Assembly: GCA_030765055.1 (NCBI GenBank)
Contig: CM060947.1
Location: 263,703,103-263,767,102 of the forward strand
Direction of reading: 5' to 3'
Length of the DNA stretch: 64,000 nt
Source of the DNA: Mantis religiosa
Lineage: Eukaryota > Arthropoda > Insecta > Mantodea > Mantidae
The notes under the pieces: model-generated
Told to the model about the DNA's origin: nothing
Databases searched by the model: none
The model's input: the letters and a program-made list of their open reading frames with translations, nothing else
In this document: positions 32,839 through 44,479 of the stretch, in pieces
Numbering within the stretch: the first letter of the stretch is position 1
Layout of the letters: each line of letters begins with the position of its first letter
Program-made: the position numbers and the translations under genes

Positions 32839-33626
32839 ATGGAGAAAATTGAGGCTCGTAGTGTGATCAAGTTCCTGCATTTGAAGGTCAAAACTGCCCG
32901 GAAAGTCAATGATGAGATGATGACTGTTTATGGCAATGATTGCCCATCGTATGACACTATTGTGAGGTGGAAAAGGAATTTTCAAGCTGGTCACATATCC
33001 CTAACAGATGAGCCAAGAGCTGGTAGACCGTCAGCTGTCACAGTGAAGAAAGTGGAGTGTTTAATACTGGAAGACAGACGAGCAACGATACAAATGATCA
33101 TGAATGAGACACATCTTAGTTATGGTAGTGTGTGGACGAACTGCACATGTCTAAGGTGTCTGTACGGTGTGTTCCACGTTTGCCAGCCCCTTTCCAAAAG
33201 CAAATACGGCGTGACCTTTCAAGCCAGATGTTGATGCTGTTGAAACAGGATGAAGATGACTTTTTGATCGTCTAGTAACCATGGATGAATCCTGGATCTA
33301 TGAGTATGCTCCAGAGAGAAAAACCATGAGCATGGAACGGAAACATGCCGATTTCCCCCTCCCAAAAATGCAAAAGTGCAAAAGTCAGCTGGAAAGGTCA
33401 TGCTTTCAGTTTTGTGGGACTGTCTTGGAGTCATCCTTACAGATTATCTTGCCAAGAGTCAAACCATCACTGACAGATACTACTGCAATCTTCTGGACAA
33501 GTTACGAGCAGCTCTGATTAAGAAACGACGCGGTATGCTCTCCAAAGTTGTTCGTCTTCTGGCTGACAATGCACCAGCTCATTCATCTCAAGTTGTAGCT
33601 GACAAAACAATTGAATGTGGCTTTGA
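32839..33626 (+). pseudogene. Mariner family 3 (SETMAR-type) transposase, copy D
   Basis: This is a nearly complete N-terminal and central region. It starts with ATG at 32839 ('MEKIEARSVIKFLHLKVKT'), followed by the helix-turn-helix 'YDTIVRWKRNFQAGHISLTD', 'GRPSAVTVKKVECL', a damaged middle, 'VTMDESWIYEYAPE' (first D, frame-shifted) and 'RLLADNAPAHSSQVV' (second D). An LTR retroelement then interrupts the gene at 33627, and the third-D region follows after it at 35888. At least three frameshifts are present in addition. Confidence 0.85.
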
Positions 33627-33724
33627 GATCTGATACCGAAATTAATGTTTGCCAGAAGGAACGAATCATGAGGGATGTCACAGGAATGTTGTTTCTTTAT
33701 TACGACAAGGGCAAGGCCAGTTGA

Positions 33725-34501
33725 GTTGGGGGAAAGTGTTGTAACAAAAGCAATGTAAGAAACAGCGTCCTTAGCAGTTTAAAAAAGATAGAAGGAAAGA
33801 TACAAAGTGGTTTTCGGAAGTTAGAGGCAGGACAAATAGAACTAGGAAAGAAGTTAGACAATCAACAAAAGTCGTTAGAAAATTTCGGGAAAGTTAGTCA
33901 GGCAGTAGAGAATGTAGGAGAAGAAGCTCGTCAGGTAACAGACAATATAGGGAAAGATGTTAGTGAGGAGACGCAGAACGCTGAAAATGAAGTTTTAAAT
34001 CTTGTTAGTGAAAAATCAGATAGTGAAAATAGAAAACTTGGGGAGGAAATAGTACAGAAATTAGATAAAGAAAGAGAAGAAGCTAGAAAAGAGTTAGAAG
34101 AAACTAGGAGTAGATTAGAAGTATCAGAATGGGAAAATAGAAAACAGACGAGGAATTTGGAGAAAACCACAAATGGAATTAGTGAGGTAGCAATAGAGAT
34201 CATGGCGACGAAAGAATCATTGAAAAGCATTCAAAATCTAGGGATAAACGAAACAGAAATATTAAAATATTTCGGGCAAGGGGCACAGTTCCATCAGAAT
34301 ATGTGTAAGAAAGATAGGACAAGATATCTATGTACAATACCTAAGTTAGATATGGAAAAATCATGGGGATGTAGAATAAATAAGTCCTTTGTACATGGAA
34401 AAGTCTGCAAAATTCCTTTGTATTTTCGAAGTACGTTGTGGGATGATGAATTTTCTTGTAAATGGTGGGAACTTAGGCTAAAGTATTTAAAAATAAATTA
34501 A
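33725..34501 (+). CDS. Coiled-coil protein of an LTR element (gag-like, function unknown)
   Basis: An uninterrupted frame of 258 codons ends at TAA 34499-34501. It has no ATG until 34203, so the true start is unknown: it may use a spliced leader exon, be a 5'-truncated ORF, or start at 34203. The first two-thirds are rich in E, K, L and S with heptad-like spacing ('KLDKEREEARKELEETRSRL'), so a long coiled coil is likely. The C-terminal 80 residues are different, with cysteines and aromatics ('CRINKSFVHGKVCKIP', 'CKWWELRLKYLKIN'). It lies between the LTRs where gag would be expected. I know no specific homologue. It is intact although the element lost pol, which suggests recent insertion or coding constraint. 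Confidence 0.5.
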   Translation, partial: VGGKCCNKSNVRNSVLSSLKKIEGKIQSGFRKLEAGQIELGKKLDNQQKSLENFGKVSQAVENVGEEARQVTDNIGKDVSEETQNAENEVLNLVSEKSDSENRKLGEEIVQKLDKEREEARKELEETRSRLEVSEWENRKQTRNLEKTTNGISEVAIEIMATKESLKSIQNLGINETEILKYFGQGAQFHQNMCKKDRTRYLCTIPKLDMEKSWGCRINKSFVHGKVCKIPLYFRSTLWDDEFSCKWWELRLKYLKIN

Positions 34502-35085
34502 CAGATTGTAAAATGAGAAGAAACACACAATTTGTAAAATGTATATGTTAAGTATAAAAGTGTAGTGTAAAATTTATAAGGTTAAGTATAAACAGTGTGG
34601 TGACAGTGCAGTGAAACTTAAAACTAAACAAGTGAAAAAAAATATTAATAAAAAACCGAACAATGAAAGACTTTTGAAACTAATATTGATATAGAATCCA
34701 TAAGAAGAATTCAGAAATGTTGTATACAAATCTAATATTAATTATGTACAATTGGTTTAAACATGCGAGTGTATATTTAGGAATTGTTTCAAACGTAACA
34801 GCAATATGAATTAATTTTAAGCAGATCAGATGGAGAAAAGAGAGATTATGTAGATTGAAATATTTTACGAGCAATATTTAAAAGTTGAAAATTGCAGATC
34901 AGAATGTTGAAAAAATTTAAATGAACTGTTATTATGTAACCATGTGAATAATTTTTAGGAAATGGCATGTAAAAAAATTAATATTGTAAAAAGAAATTGT
35001 AAAACGAATTGGAAGTTGCTCACAAAGGTCTAATATTTTGCGTTATATTCGGGCAAGACATATATATTATTTCATTATGGGCATT
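34502..35085. other. Non-coding internal region of LTR-G copy 4
   Basis: AT-rich DNA between the coiled-coil ORF and the right LTR. No coding capacity, and no clear polypurine tract. Confidence 0.5.
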
Positions 35086-35883
35086 TGATACCGAAATTAA
35101 GGTTTGCCAGAAGTAACGAATCATGAGGGATGTCACAGGAATGTTGGTTCTTTGTTACGACAAGCGCAAGGCCAGTTGAGTTGGGGGAAAGTGTTGTAAC
35201 AAAAGCAGTGTCCTTAGCAACACTTGACGTGTATGAATAGGGAATTCTTTGGATCATTTACAATGGCGACAAAAAGCCACAAAGGGATTTTGGTTGAAAA
35301 GGAATTTTGAGAGTGAAAGTTACATATACACACGCGCAGCTGTGGTGAGGAGAGCACTCTTCGGCGTGGAGCCGATGGGGACAGTTCTTGGCTAGGAAAT
35401 CATTCAAAGAGCAGTCTTCGGCGTGAGGCCGATCAGAAGAGTCTTCTGTATGAGGTCGATGAGAACAGTCGGAGGCATGAAGCCTATTAGAGCGGTCAAC
35501 CTGTTCTGTGTTTGATAATTGTCGGTTCATATATACGTGAGTAACAATAAAGTTTATCGAGCAATAAACATTTGGCAGTCAGTAACTCTAAACAGAGATT
35601 GGTAACCCTTGGCCGGCAACTTTCATTTCGATGTTTTAAAAGAAGAAGCAGTAATTAAATAAGTTGAGAAAGGGGAATTCCAGTGCTATTAAAATCTCCT
35701 TCTCACACATCCACGCATACCCTGAGAGAAACCTCATTGCTCGCCAACTTATTTGCTCGCCATTAAATTATTGTTTCAAATTGGCGTCCACAACGTGGAA
35801 TTGTGTGCACCCATAAACATTTTTAGTTACAAATTGGCGCCGCAACGTAGAACTCTTTGTTCGCCACCTACAATTTAGTTACA
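35086..35883 (+). repeat. Right LTR of family G copy 4
   Basis: The most complete LTR of this family in the window. It has a TATA-like 'catatatacgtgag' near 35528, an AATAAA signal at about 35548, and a duplicated block of about 54 bp at the end, each unit with 'aaattggcg' and 'ttagttaca'. Confidence 0.7.
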
Positions 35884-35887
35884 GATC

Positions 35888-36215
35888 TTACAGCATCCGC
35901 CTTATTCGCCCGATCTCGCACCAAGTGACTTTTTCTTGTTCCCGGTAATGAAGAATCCGTTGCGTGGTCACCAATTTGACAACATAAATGACGTCATTAT
36001 TGAAATGGGAGAGTGGTTTAAAGCTAATTCTACAGACTTCTAAAATGAAGGTATTCGGAAGATCAAGATTCGCTCGGAAAAGTATGTAAATCTAGCTCTC
36101 TATCATATTTTTTAAAGGTTGATAATGAAAACTTAACGAGAACCTCTCGTTCGAGGAGATTAAAATAAAAAGGCACACAGAAAATTTAAGGAAGTTACTT
36201 TCTGACCAGCCCTGA
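35888..36215 (+). pseudogene. Mariner family 3 copy D, 3' end
   Basis: Continues the interrupted transposase from the third-D region (HPPYSPDLAPSDFFLF-like codons near 35895-35943). The rest of the gene follows to about 36110, then a 3' UTR and a terminal repeat 'gttactttctgaccagccct' ending at about 36214. Confidence 0.8.
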
Positions 36216-37312
36216 AGGATGCTCGTAGACACTGCCCACGTTATTAATAAAACTAGGAGCTCCGTGGTAATGTTCTAGAGACGTGAATGGCAGTAACTAA
36301 ACTGACTTCCACTGTTTTCCATTACCATCTTACAGTGTAGTCATTTAGCTTAACGTTGACTGTCCGTTTCAAGCACCATTAATTACTTTGTAAGATCGTG
36401 TTTACGGCCAGGTACTTTCCTTCAAGCCCAGGTATATACGACCTCGTAAAAACCATTTTATTCCGGAATTAAGTAAGAAAATGGCACCGTCCGACAGGAT
36501 GGCCAACCCTTGCAGCTTTATAGCACAGTATCGTGAAGAAGGACCAACCTTAACGATTTCTTTCATGTGCCATAATGTGGCACGGATTTAGGGATGGCTA
36601 CTTTACATGGGCTATAGTCAGTTTTATTTCCCAGCAATAAATGCAAACGTTTCATTTTGTTAAAGAAATGGCACAAGGACTGTACTTCCAAAGCCATCAG
36701 ACATAAAGCTTGCCAATATCATAGAACAAAAATTACCTCGTAAACGTGGGCGAGACAGAAAATACACAAACTCAAAAGTGTTTATTTCTATTAAAAGAAT
36801 TTTGTCTAACATTCCCAAATGTTCTACTTGCATCACATGCATATTTAGCAATATATCCTATTCTTCCCAAACTTAAAACTTTAATCCAAGCGTTTCTATA
36901 TTCAGGTGAGTCTGTCACGCCTTATTTTTTGGAAGGTAGGCTACCCTACAAACGGTATGTGAGCCTTAGTCCAGTTTTGCGCTTACTAAACTGTATTGCT
37001 TGACGTTCTTAGAAAGAGGAATGTGCAAAATACAGAGGAATAAGACTTTAAAGGACAAAACGTACTGCTCGCTAAAGTACACCTCAAAAACATATGACTG
37101 CTTTACTGAGAGTGAATTCCAGTTACCAGGCGATTTTACAAACTTTTCATTAGAGTATACATGGCAAAGTAATTCAGTAAACGTCTGGATCTATCATATG
37201 AGTACACTAAAAAACGTCAGATAAAACGAAAATGGGGCATTGGTGCACTTAGAGCAGGGGTTGTCTGTCAAAAATTACGAAAAAATTTGAGACACTACTC
37301 ATCCATACATTC
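36216..37312. other. Unassigned region
   Basis: Frames at 36660-36851 (minus), 36746-37003 and 37000-37224 (plus) have no recognised motif. They overlap or adjoin without splice support. No repeat family recognised. Confidence 0.35.
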
Positions 37313-39140
37313 AGGTGTCATGTAAACCAAGGTAGCAACAAGGTAAAGACAAATAAATGTAAAGAATATAAGAAAGGAAGATGAGGGGGAAGAAAGGGAC
37401 TAATTAAGTAACAAGGAGGCATGGAGGTTAAGAGCTACCTGACAGAGCAGAAGACCAGGGTGTCATGTAAGTCAAGGTAGCAACAAGGAAAGACAAATAA
37501 ATGTAAAGAATATAAGAAAGGAAGATGAGGGGGAAGAAAGGGGCTACTTAAGTAACAAGGAGGCATGGAGGTTAAGAGCTACCTGACAGAGCAGAAGACC
37601 AGGGTGTCATGTAAGCCAAGGTAGCAAGGGAAAGACAAATAAATGTAAAGAATATAAGAAAGGAAGATGAGGGGGAAGAATGGGGCTAATTAAGTAACAA
37701 GGAGGCATGGAGGTTAAGAGTTACCTGGCAGAGCAGAAGACCAGGGTGTCATGTAAGCCAAGGTAGCAACAAGGTAAAGACAAATAAATGTAAAGAATAT
37801 AAGAAAGGAAGATGAGGGGGAGGAAAGGGACTAATTAAGTAATAAGGAGGCATGGACGTTAAGAGCTACCTGGCAGAGCAGAAAACCAGCGCGTCATGTA
37901 AGCTAAGGTAGCAACAAGGTGAAGACAAATAAATGTAAAGAATATAAGAAAGGAAGATGAGGGGGAAGAAAGGGACTAATTAAGTAACAAGGAGTTATGG
38001 AGGTTAAGAGCTACCTGACAGAACAGAAGACCAGGGTGTCATGTAAGACAAGGTAGCAACAAGGTAAAGACAAGTAAATGTAAAGAATATAAGAAAGGAA
38101 GTTGAGGGGGAAGAAAAGGGTAATTCAGTAACAAGAAGGCGTGGAGGTTAAGAGGTACCTGGCTGAGCAGAAGACCAGGGTGTCATGTAAGCCAAGGTAG
38201 CAACATGGTAAAGACAAATAAATGTAAAGAATATAAGAAAGGAAGATGAGGGGGAAGAAAGGGACTAATTAAGTAACAAGGAGGCATGGAGGTTAAGAGC
38301 TACCTGACAGAGCAGAAGACCAGGATGTCATGTAGGCCAAGGTAACGACAAGGTAAAGGCAAATAAATGTAAAGAATATAAGAAAGGAAGATGAGGGCGA
38401 AGAAAGGGGCTAATTAAGTAACAAGGAGGCATGGAGGTTAAGAGCTACCTGACAGAGCAGAAGACCAGGGTGTCATGTAAGCCAAGGTAACGACAAGGTA
38501 AAGACAAATAAATGTAAAGAATATAAGAAAGGAAGATGAGGGGGAAGAAAGGGGCTAATTAAGTAACAAGGAGGCATGGAGGTTAAGAGCTACCTGACAG
38601 AGCAGAAGACCAGGATGTCATGTAGGCCAAGGTAACGACAAGGTAAAGGCAAATAAATGTAAAGAATATAAGAAAGGAAGATGAGGGGGAAGAAAGGGAC
38701 TAATTAAGTAACAAGGAGGCATGGAGGTTAAGAGCTACCTGGCAGAGCAGAAGACCAGGGTGTCATGTAAGCCAAGGTAGCAACAAGGTAAAGACAAATA
38801 AATGTAAATTATATAAGAAAGGAAGATGAGCGGAAAGAAAGGGGCTAATTAAGTAACAAGGAGGCAAGAAGGCAAGGAGGTTAAGAGCTACCTGACAGAG
38901 CAGAAGACCAGGGTGTCATGTAAGCCAAGGTAGCAACAAGGTAAAGACAAATAAATGTAAGGAATATAAGAAAGGAAGTTGAGGGGAAAGAAAGGGGCTA
39001 ATTAAGTAACAAGGAGGCAAGGAGGCAAGGAGGTTAAGAGCTACCTGACAGAGCAGAAGACCAGTGTGTCATGTAAGCCAAGGTAGCAAGGTAAAGACAA
39101 ATGTAAAGAATATAAGAAAGGAAGATGAGGGCGAAGATAA
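37313..39140 (+). repeat. 145-bp satellite array (about 12.7 copies)
   Basis: Units of about 145 bp (range about 130-160) contain 'gtgtcatgtaagccaaggta', 'aatataagaaaggaagatga' and 'gagcagaagaccagg'. Units near 38850 and 39010 carry a local duplication 'aaggaggcaaggaggc'. The purine-rich strand is strongly biased (plus strand G+A-rich). No seed element was found. Confidence 0.95.
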
Positions 39141-40872
39141 ATAAATACAAATAAATGTAGCCAATAGTTTTAAATTGTAAAATTGTGGAATATGCACGGT
39201 AAATATTTCATTAATTAACTTATAAAGTTGTTAAACAGCCTGTAGTGTGTCGCGCAGATGCATCACTCCTGACTCGGTGTATGAATGGAGAAGTAGATCC
39301 ACGAAACAAGGACACCAACTTCATTCCTTTACTCTCTCTCATATAAAAGCAGGTCCACTTGACTAATAGGTTAGCACTCGTATTTCTGGTGGTGGCAGGA
39401 ATGAGAAAACGCTTTGGGAAGTTTAAATTAAACCCAGGATATGATTGCTTCCTTTTTTCTCCATTCTCGGCACGTAACTTGCTCGGCGCGGTGTCTCTAT
39501 TTGAAAGTAAGCATATACAATCTGCAGAACTCATTTCACCGTCAGATCTCGACATGCTTACGCTTGCGAGAGAGATTTATTAGTTCCTTGTTTCGCTTCT
39601 AAAATGTCTCAGCCATTGTGTTACACGGAATCGTGAATATGAAGCGATTCAAGTATAGATTTCTGTTTGTGTATTGTTGACAACGTCGCGAGCAACGCAA
39701 TTACTACAGTCATTTGTCTTACAAAACGTATTGAGTATGCAGAAATCTAAGGCACCACCTATGGCCTATGGCGCGAAAGCATTAGGCAATTAGGATGATG
39801 GGGAAGGTAGTTGCACGCGGAGTGATATATGTCAATGAGACAAGGTTCTGTTAAGTATAATTTAATGCAGCATTAAATATTACATGATTTACTGACTAGT
39901 CACTGGTGTTGGAACCTCAAAAGTTGTTATTGGGAGGCACTAGTCACGAAAACAAAAGCATTACTCCTTGCACTTTATCAGTGACCCTAGTGTAGCTTTC
40001 AGGTAATCGGACAAATGGCAGTTACTTGTGAAAAAGTAGACTAATAACTCGGACAGTTGAAGGTTACTCTTCAGTGTAAAACTACACATTCCGTCCTAAC
40101 AGAGAGGATTTTGCGCGTACTGAAATAGCAAATCCAAGCTAAATGGAGCGCTATACGAACGCCGAAATAACGAATATGCATTTGATGTATGCAAGTGCTG
40201 AAGGGAGTTCAACGAACGCACGACTTTTTTAGTTTCATTAAAAATATGAATTGTAAAAATAGGTACTTCAGTAATAATATTTATTTGTTTAACTTCAGAG
40301 AATTTGGTTATGATCTTAACTGTGCAATACTTTCAAATACTTACTGTAAATATCAATAGCTTCCTTTTCAGTTACAAATGCTTTATTTAGTATTATCAAA
40401 CACGTGAAATAAAATGTTCGTATCATTCTATAAACCATTTAGTTTTGGTTAATTTATCTACAATTCTTTGATGTTGTTTTCTGTTCTGTTTATCATTGAA
40501 TGCTTCCATCCTCAACGTAATATTAACTTCCCTCTATAAGGTATAAGTTGCATATGTCCACCAGCTTATTTGTCATCATGGACTGCTATAACGGAATTTT
40601 GGAAGACGTTAAACACTCATAAGCAATAAGTAAGCAATGATTCTTTATTGCGGTTTCATAAGACATGCAGAGTATGTCGGTATGTCTACAAACAGTTACA
40701 GCACGTGGCACGGCGTGTGATCTATACCTGCGAACTCCGACAGCGTGAGGCACGCGTCGTTGTTCCTGTCACTGCCTAATCTACACTCATTCATGAGTAT
40801 TTTTATGTCGCTCTATTGGCGGTAAAAGCTAACTATACCTGTCACACATAAACTGAAAAACTACTTCTATAT
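39141..40872. other. Unassigned region
   Basis: No gene or known element. The segment 40630-40870 ('attgcggtttcataagac' onwards) adjoins an LTR fragment and may be part of the same retroelement, but I cannot confirm it. Confidence 0.4.
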
Positions 40873-41062
40873 TGTGACTTTGTGGGTTCGTGAAATTAAA
40901 AGTCCAGTTGCACAAAGACAAAATATTCTTTATTTCTACCGATTGCAGTGGGTACACTTGCCGATTACGTAGAGTTACGTAGCGCACACAATTACAATCC
41001 ACCAGTTCGTCTGTCACAGGTCCATTCCACACTCTCACAATTACGTACAACTCCTCTGATAC
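40873..41062 (-). mobile_element. LTR family H, 3' part (minus strand)
   Basis: The reverse complement matches 10660-10880: 'tgtgactttgtgggttcgtg', an AATAAA in the same place, and 'acacttgccgattacgtag'. Similarity fades beyond about 41100. Confidence 0.7.
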
Positions 41063-41431
41063 ACGTACGCAGTCTTCCAGTCCGTTCGCTAGCACTGCTC
41101 GCCAAGACCTGAATTGACTTCGCTTCGCATCGCAGGTACTGGCAGGCTGTTTTAGCCCGAATATTGTTTTTGAGTGGCCAACCAGGGTAGGGTTTAACCA
41201 CAGATAGGATTTTATTTTCGGGTTTTTAGGATGGCTGTTTTTGTTTGAGGATGCTGGATTGATTACGAGGTAGTGTAGAACTCCTCTTGAAGGATAGAAT
41301 GCTTACCTTTAGCACACTGGCGTTGAAGGATTTATTTTGATTTTGAACTGATTTATTTTAAATGTTGAGACCAACAACTCTTGGTAGATTATGGGAGCTC
41401 AGCTTTTGCTGCTGCTGGAATTGCTCCGTGG

Positions 41432-42162
41432 TTACCTCGGATGCCCGCAAGCCATGCGGGGGACCCGGAATAGTCGGCGACGACGTCTGGTGGGATCATA
41501 ATCACCAAGAGACCTAACCAGGGCACTTCTGTGTAAAGATAACTGTTCGTATAATTTTGTATCCCCGCGTCTAATTTCATCTTCCACGTATGGAAGACCC
41601 GAGGATTCATGGACGAACTTTACTGGGAAGAATCGGCCTACTGAGTAGATGGACCTAAGTCCTCTGTTCTGAGCGCGTTGAAGATATGCCAGCCAGGAAT
41701 CTGCGGCCATGCCCCAGACCTCGCAGGCATATAGCATCAACGGGACAATGAGAGCTCGAAAGAGGTATAGCTTTACGCGGACTGGCATCGATCGAGAATC
41801 CAGCATAGGATACAGGGAAGCAATATCTCCCTGAAACCTCGCCGAGAATTCCCTGATGTGTCGACGGAAAGTCAGACCCTTATCTAGCTCTACTCCCAGG
41901 TATTTGATGGGGGGTACCCATTCTATCCTTCGACCTCTGAAATGGAAGGCTGGGCAGTCGGCGGAGGTGTGAATAGAATAGCGTGGCTTTTGTCCGGATT
42001 AACGGACATCCGCCAACGCCTGCACCTTTCTTGTGTGAGACGGAGGTGTCTTTGAATGGGATTGAAGGCTCTGCGAATATGTCTGTCTTTGCAGAAGAGC
42101 AGCACGTCGTCAGCATATTGTGCCATTTCGACGCGCGGCTCGGTTGGGAAGTCTGCCATATA
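41432..42162 (-). pseudogene. LINE 1 reverse transcriptase, YADD and C-terminal part
   Basis: It resumes with 'MADFPTEPRVEMAQYADDVL', the YADD catalytic pair. Then come 'RCRRWRMSVNPDKSHAILFT', a shift, 'FRGRRIEWVPPIKYLGVELD' (F.YLGV-type motif) and the tail with 'YACEVWGMAADSWLAYLQRA' and 'FVHESSGLPYVEDEIRRG'. It directly continues the upstream part once the inserted repeat is removed. No zinc knuckle is seen. Confidence 0.9.
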
Positions 42163-42171
42163 TACACTGAA

Positions 42172-42705
42172 TAGTGGAAACGTTGAGTCAGACTGAAAAA
42201 TTCAATGCCATAGCCGGGATTTGAACCACGGATCTTCTGGTTTCCGTCCAGCCGCACTACCATTGTGCTACTATGGCCAACGTGCCGATATGACATTAAA
42301 TTCTCCAACTGACTCGTATTTTCCCGGTAAACCACTTAGGAGTTCTCATAAACACATGAGACAACTACCTTAATGGCGACTTACTACATGTAAGTTCTTT
42401 AAGGCCCGGGCTTTATAGTTAACCACTATTAGGTTAATTAATGGAAATTAATTATTCTTTCACACTGGCCGTGTGTAGGCTAGATTGTGGAAACGTTGAG
42501 TCAGACTGAAAAATTCAATGCCATAGCCGGGATTTGAACCACGGATCTTCTGGTTTCCGTCCAGCCGCACTACCATGGTAGTGCGGCTGGACGGAAACCA
42601 GAAGATCCGTGGTTCAAATCCCGGCTATGGCATTGAATTTTTCAGTCTGACTCAACGTTTCCACAATCTAGCCTACACACGGCCAGTGTGAAAGAATAAT
42701 TAATT
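42172..42705 (-). mobile_element. tRNA-like repeat B insertion with fold-back
   Basis: The target duplication is 'tacactga(a)tagtg'/'tacactgaacagtg' (42163-42176 and 42706-42719, 13 of 14 identical). The insert holds a minus-strand family B copy (42177-42440: tRNA-like head, then the segment that seeds the 133-bp satellite). A perfect palindrome containing two more heads in opposite orientation follows. Confidence 0.85.
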
Positions 42706-42706
42706 T
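42445..42706. repeat. Perfect 262-bp palindrome
   Basis: The arms are 131 bp, identical with no spacer, and the axis is between 42575 and 42576 in 'taccatggta'. I checked the arms base by base. Each arm holds a tRNA-like head (box B 'ggttcaaatcccggc') and the family B tail 'ttcagtctgactcaacg'. Such a structure can extrude as a cruciform or give hairpin RNA. Confidence 0.95.
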
Positions 42707-42719
42707 ACACTGAACAGTG

Positions 42720-43462
42720 TTGGAGATAATACAGAGCCTTCTGGGACTCCACCTCTCACGGGTCTGAGAGTAGATGTTTGCCCCGAAACTGTGATTTTAA
42801 AAGTGCGATGTTTTAGAAAACTGTGTAAGATGTTGATTAATTGATTTGGTAGGCCCAGGTGGATAAGCTTGTGAAGGAGTCCGGTGTGCCAGGTTGTAGA
42901 GAAGGCCTTCTCGACGTCCAAAGACACTGCTGCCGTGAACGCCTGTTCCTGGAAACCCAGGGCAGCCGTCTCCACGACTCGCAGTAGCTGTTGGACTGTC
43001 GAGTGCCCCGGACGAAATCCAAACTGATAAGCAGGTATGACTTGAATGTCACCCAATTCTGGGGACAAGCGGGTGAGTATTATCCTCTCGAAGACTTTTG
43101 AGAGGATGAAGAGGAGACTTATGGAACGGTAGTTGGAAGGGTGTAGCGGGTCCTTTCTTGGCTTCAATATGCAGATCACTCTGGCCTCTCTCCACTCTGG
43201 CCTCTCTCCACTCTGGCGCAAAGCGACCGAGAGTTAGACACATATTGAAGACCTTTGTCAGGAACAGCACGGCGTTGAAAGGAAGATGGCGGAGCATGAG
43301 TGGGGTAAGCCCATCAGGTCCTGGCGCCTTTTTAGGTTTGAGACGCTGGAGAGCGCCCTGGACTTCACTAGGACGGACTATGGGAAGTCGGTCCGCATAC
43401 TCCGAGGGTCGGCAAAAATATCGACGCACCTCCCGTCGGACACGTGGAATTGACTCGTCCAC
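42720..43462 (-). pseudogene. LINE 1 reverse transcriptase, fingers and palm (upstream part)
   Basis: The minus strand shows 'RLKPKKAPGPDGLTPLMLRH', then after the 16-bp duplication 'EARVICILKPRKDP' and 'NYRSISLLFILSKVFERIIL'. Next come 'YQFGFRPGHSTVQQL' and 'AAVSLDVEKAFSTTWH' (the first catalytic Asp; D is usual where S is found after AF), then 'GGVPEGSVLSPTLFSV'. Order and spacing match non-LTR RT motifs 1-5. The N-terminal endonuclease is absent. Confidence 0.9.
43183..43214. repeat. 16-bp tandem duplication in LINE 1
   Basis: Two exact copies of 'ggcctctctccactct' (43183-43198 and 43199-43214). Because 16 is not a multiple of three, it shifts the RT reading frame between 'WREAR' and the following motif. 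Confidence 0.9.
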
Positions 43463-43640
43463 TGCATCACTTATATACGCAGATCGCTGTGTCTGGAAGT
43501 TTCGCGGCTCAGGGAATCAACCTGGTTGTTCCAGAAGTCAGGGGGAGGGGAACGAGACGGTATGTGATACTTCCCTAACCATCCCCTCGGTTAGCGCCAC
43601 AAGATAAATGGGTAGACGTGAGCTGAATGCCTGCTGTCCC

Positions 43641-44479
43641 CTATCCAGCTCCAGTTGGTCATGCCTTCCCATAATTGGGTGACAATATGTTCGTTCGGTG
43701 TTGTTTTGAAACAACCTGTACATTCAATCAAACCGAGGTACGAACTCTGGACTACCACACCATATAGATAGCTAAAGAGTACTATTTATTAAACGTCATT
43801 AAAAAACCTGTAGCATGTTTTAAACACCCTATATTCCACTCTCAGTATATCATAAACATAGCTCTTGTTAATGACAATGAAACATTAAAAATATTTGTGT
43901 TACATTTAGAAACATACGCAAGCTCCGTATGAAATATTCATCTCATTAATTGTCCATTAATTTCCATTTAGAGCGTAGGTGTCAGCGCGGACGTTATTCA
44001 AGAAATACTCTAATTCATTGTAATTATGTTTATGACATTCGCAAACAGGCGGCTGTCAATTTAGTGCTGCAGTTTAATTATTGCTTGTTATTTTAGTGAT
44101 AATTGAGTTAGTTAAATATATTTGTGATTCTCGTTGACCAAATAAGCAAAGAATAACAACAGACTGCGCAGTACTTAGTTTGTTTACGCAGCGTTGATGG
44201 ATAACAGCGTAAGTCTTTTGTTTTAATCATTTTAAAATGTTCATATTGAGAGAAAATCCATAATTATAAAAATATACCTTAGAGTAGACATATTCCTGCA
44301 ATATATTGTATTTCTTTCCTAGTATGCACATCCAACATTTCGATGTTTATAAATTTGTGTTCTCAGACGTCCTTAACCTCAAAAACCTGTTACACAAAGG
44401 GCGGTGCGTGTATCAACGATCTGCTTGGTTTGCCTCCTCTGGTTTTGTACAAAATTGAATCGAGAAGATATTGACACAT
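43641..44479. other. Unassigned AT-rich region
   Basis: Nothing recognisable apart from possible LINE 1 upstream remnants to about 43740. Confidence 0.4.

Larger units (their letters stand above)
33631..35883 (+). mobile_element. LTR family G element, copy 4, with internal ORF
   Basis: It begins 'tgataccgaaattaatg' and ends 'caatttagttaca', flanked by 'gatc' at 33627-33630 and 35884-35887. Without it, the mariner gene around it becomes contiguous. The right LTR is 35086-35883. The left LTR is reduced to its first 145 bp or so (33631-33776) and runs directly into the internal coiled-coil frame. There is no pol gene, so it is a non-autonomous derivative. Primer-binding-site-like 'attggcg' motifs occur twice near the right end. 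Confidence 0.8.
41170..43640 (-). mobile_element. LINE 1 (Jockey-like), minus strand, split by repeat B
   Basis: One ORF2 is spread over 43049-43462, 42720-43221, 41923-42162 and 41432-41930, then a 3' UTR to about 41170. Three lesions break it: a 16-bp tandem duplication at 43183-43214, a family B insertion at 42172-42705, and a frameshift around 41940. The endonuclease domain is missing. The limit on the right is approximate. Confidence 0.8.

Noticed and set aside
32839..33234. Host SETMAR-like gene
   Set aside because: Only the mariner part is present. No SET domain is nearby, the frame is broken and a retroelement interrupts it.
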